A DNA stretch of 15,774 nucleotides from ChocPot-Mid sp964511865. GTDB taxonomy: Bacteria; Bacteroidota; Ignavibacteria; Kapaibacteriales; UBA2268. The stretch covers positions 1 to 15,774 of the forward strand of contig CAZEHW010000062.1 in the NCBI GenBank assembly GCA_964511865.1. Direction: 5' to 3'. This document shows positions 13,773-15,774 of the stretch, piece by piece. The notes under the pieces are model-generated. The model ran no database searches, was not told where the DNA came from, and saw only the letters and a program-made list of their open reading frames with translations. Numbering within the stretch: position 1 is the first letter of the stretch; each line of letters opens with the position of its first letter. Position numbers and translations under genes: made by a program.

Positions 13773-15774
13773 ATGGTGAATAAGAAATATATGATTTCTC
13801 GGAAAATTGCAATGATTTGTGCTGGAATAGTTTCATTTATTGCTGTTATAACTCTTTTCGGATGGTTATTGAATATGTCATTTCTGATAAGAGTTAGTAG
13901 TGAAATGATTCCAATAGCACCAAGTACTGCTATAAGTTTGTTATTCTCAGGAATTGCAATGTTCTTAATAATTAAAAATATCAGCAAAGAAGCCGGCGAT
14001 TTCCAAAAAAGCAACTTTGCTTTTAATTTAGGAATCTATATCAGTTTATTTGTTGTTGTTTTCGCCATGTTATTAATTTTAAGTAATTATTTTTGTTTTG
14101 ACTTAGGTTTAGAATCCTTGTTATTGAATGAGAATAAATACTTCGGACAGGTACTAATTGGAAGAATGTCACCTTTAACTGCTTTAAGTTTGCTTCTTTC
14201 CGGTCTATCCTTGTTTTTAAGAAAATACGATTCAAAAATATTCAAAAGACTTTCTGTTGCTTCTGCTATTTTAGCTACATGTTTAGGGTTCTTTGTAATC
14301 ATAGGATACTTATTTAAAACACCGTTTTTCTATGGGACTGAAACTATTCCTATGGCTTTACCGACGGCTGTTGGAGTATTCATATTAGGTATTGGACTAA
14401 TTGTTTCATTGGACAGAAGAGCATGGCCCTTGAGATTATTTACCGGAAAGTCAATAAATGCAAGATTACTTCGTGCTTTTTTGCCTTTAACATTAATTTA
14501 CTTTCTCATTGACGATTATATTATTTTATTTTTAATCAATTCTTATCAAATTAACCCTTCAACAATTGCTTCTATTGATATTGTGGTAGTTTTTATAATC
14601 ACATTATTTACCTTTACGATAATCTCAAAAAGTATCGGGAAAGATATTACAAAATCACAGGAGGAACTGCGGGAAAGTGAGGAAAGATTTAAAAGAATTT
14701 CTCAAAACTTACCGGTTGGTGTATTCAGAACCGACGCAGAGGGAAATTGTACCTATGTGAATGATAAATGGTGCGAAATAGCAGGAATGAATCTGAATAA
14801 AGCTCTTGGTAATGGCTGGGTAAAGGGACTGCATCCTGACGACAGAAAATCAATCTCAAAAGAATGGTATGAATCAACAAAATCTGATAAACCATTCAGC
14901 TTGGAATACAGATTCAAAAGACCTAACGGCAAAGTAACTTATGTCTATGGTAATTCTGTTGTTGAATATAATGCCAAAGGAGAAAAAATTGCATATACAG
15001 GAACAATAATAGATATTACATGGAAAATTGAAAGTGAAAGGGAAATCAGAAGTCTTTTGGCAGAATCTGAAAATACAAAAAAATCACTGCTGAGCATACT
15101 CGAAGACCAAAATCTAGCACAAAAAGCGCTAAAAGAAAGCGAAGAAAAGTATAGAACAATTTTTGAAAGCGTTAGTGACGGCATGATTTATATTGATAAA
15201 AAAGGTGTCATCATTGATGCAAACAAAAAAACTGCTGAATTTATTGGTGGAAACAAAGAGGATTTAATCGGAAAGAACTTTATAAATTTAGGTTTTATTT
15301 CGGCAGGCATGATACCTGTTTTTACCAAAGCATTGATTAAAGCCTTAAGATCTAAGGAATTTAATTTAGAATTCACATTTACAAATAAACTCGGGAAAAT
15401 ACTTACTCTCAACTGCAGTACATCAAGGATTTTCGATGGCAATAAAGTTGTTGGACTTACGGTTATTGCAAGAGATATTACAGAAAGAATGGAATATGAA
15501 AGGCAATTAAAAGAAAGTGAGGAAAAAAGCCGGGCTTTACAGGAAGCGGCTTTCGAAGCTTTATTATTCATAGAAAACAATCAATTCATTGAAGTCAATG
15601 ATGTTGCTTGTTCTTTGACCGAATATTCCCGTGATGAATTATTGAACATTAAATTTCAGGATATTGTTCTCGAAGAATTGATAGAAAATCCATTATTAAA
15701 TTTAAAAAAGAATGAAGACAAAGAAATAGAAGTTTTAATTAAAAGAAAAAATGGGAGTAATTTCTGGGCTGATT
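13773..15774 (+). CDS. Membrane-bound multi-PAS sensor, probably a histidine kinase (3' end outside the window)
   Basis: The frame is open from ATG 13773 to the window edge (667 codons plus one base). AAGGAAG about ten bases upstream is a fair ribosome binding site. The first 285 residues carry about eight hydrophobic segments (near 12-33, 50-67, 83-104, 131-149, 159-181, 192-212, 233-255 and 265-285). They appear to hold a threefold repeat: APSTAISLLFSGIAMFL (49-65), SPLTALSLLLSGLSLFL (133-149) and ALPTAVGVFILGIGLIV (195-211). PAS1 (about 304-417, with HPDD), a coiled linker, PAS2 (about 456-572) and the start of PAS3 (from about 584) follow. N-terminal membrane modules like this are usually joined to PAS domains and a histidine kinase, but the output domain is not in view. 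It lies 110 bp after the PocR-PAS gene, on the same strand. Confidence 0.85.
   Translation, partial: MVNKKYMISRKIAMICAGIVSFIAVITLFGWLLNMSFLIRVSSEMIPIAPSTAISLLFSGIAMFLIIKNISKEAGDFQKSNFAFNLGIYISLFVVVFAMLLILSNYFCFDLGLESLLLNENKYFGQVLIGRMSPLTALSLLLSGLSLFLRKYDSKIFKRLSVASAILATCLGFFVIIGYLFKTPFFYGTETIPMALPTAVGVFILGIGLIVSLDRRAWPLRLFTGKSINARLLRAFLPLTLIYFLIDDYIILFLINSYQINPSTIASIDIVVVFIITLFTFTIISKSIGKDITKSQEELRESEERFKRISQNLPVGVFRTDAEGNCTYVNDKWCEIAGMNLNKALGNGWVKGLHPDDRKSISKEWYESTKSDKPFSLEYRFKRPNGKVTYVYGNSVVEYNAKGEKIAYTGTIIDITWKIESEREIRSLLAESENTKKSLLSILEDQNLAQKALKESEEKYRTIFESVSDGMIYIDKKGVIIDANKKTAEFIGGNKEDLIGKNFINLGFISAGMIPVFTKALIKALRSKEFNLEFTFTNKLGKILTLNCSTSRIFDGNKVVGLTVIARDITERMEYERQLKESEEKSRALQEAAFEALLFIENNQFIEVNDVACSLTEYSRDELLNIKFQDIVLEELIENPLLNLKKNEDKEIEVLIKRKNGSNFWAD

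Noticed and set aside
1..15774. tRNA, rRNA or riboswitch genes
   Set aside because: No cloverleaf with a recognisable T-loop, no ribosomal RNA sequence and no familiar riboswitch core was seen on either strand by eye.

Overview
The window is AT-rich DNA (sampled lines are mostly 20-40% G+C). Its layout suggests a Bacteroidota or Bacteroidota-like environmental bacterium: very long PAS-rich sensor proteins, A-rich leaders with weak Shine-Dalgarno sites, an H-E-M-R-T hybrid kinase with a fused receiver, and short heptamer repeats between genes. This placement is an inference, since no marker gene is present.

Region 1 (1-1669) is mobile DNA. A minus-strand IS110-family transposase (417-1364) keeps its D-E-D-D and serine residues. 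An in-frame TAA seems to replace a tyrosine codon near its C-terminus, and the typical IS110 tail is still encoded after the stop (258-416). The 5' leader of the element (1398-1546, minus strand) folds on paper into a closing stem that encloses two stem-loops with internal loops. This is the architecture of an IS110 bridge RNA. The 3' strand of the closing stem can alternatively pair with the transposase ribosome binding site. Next to it is an IS3-like terminal fragment (1591-1669), so the spot may hold nested elements.

Region 2 (1832-9748) is a plus-strand signalling run. It contains a stand-alone receiver protein (1832-2203), a 1452-residue hybrid histidine kinase with seven PAS domains, one GAF, HisKA, HATPase and receiver (2247-6605), and a 1030-residue kinase with five PAS domains, one GAF, HisKA and HATPase (6656-9748). 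Gaps are about 45-50 bp, so co-transcription is likely.

Region 3 (9964-15774), after a 215-bp AT-rich gap, holds two more sensors on the same strand. The first is a 1232-residue protein with a PocR domain and eight PAS domains but no kinase domain; it ends in a short GRE/LKxEVN-type coiled coil (9964-13662). The second is a membrane sensor with about eight transmembrane segments and at least three PAS domains, cut by the window edge (13773 onward).

Together the four large proteins carry at least 23 PAS domains. Three are predicted cytosolic and one is in the membrane. A plausible reading is a multi-input signalling hub feeding one receiver protein, but neither an HPt protein nor a DNA-binding output is present here. 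PAS domains repeat every 123-128 codons, and one 28-bp perfect repeat is spaced exactly one domain apart. One PAS cassette stands out in G+C. These features suggest that the proteins evolve by swapping, gaining and losing whole PAS units.
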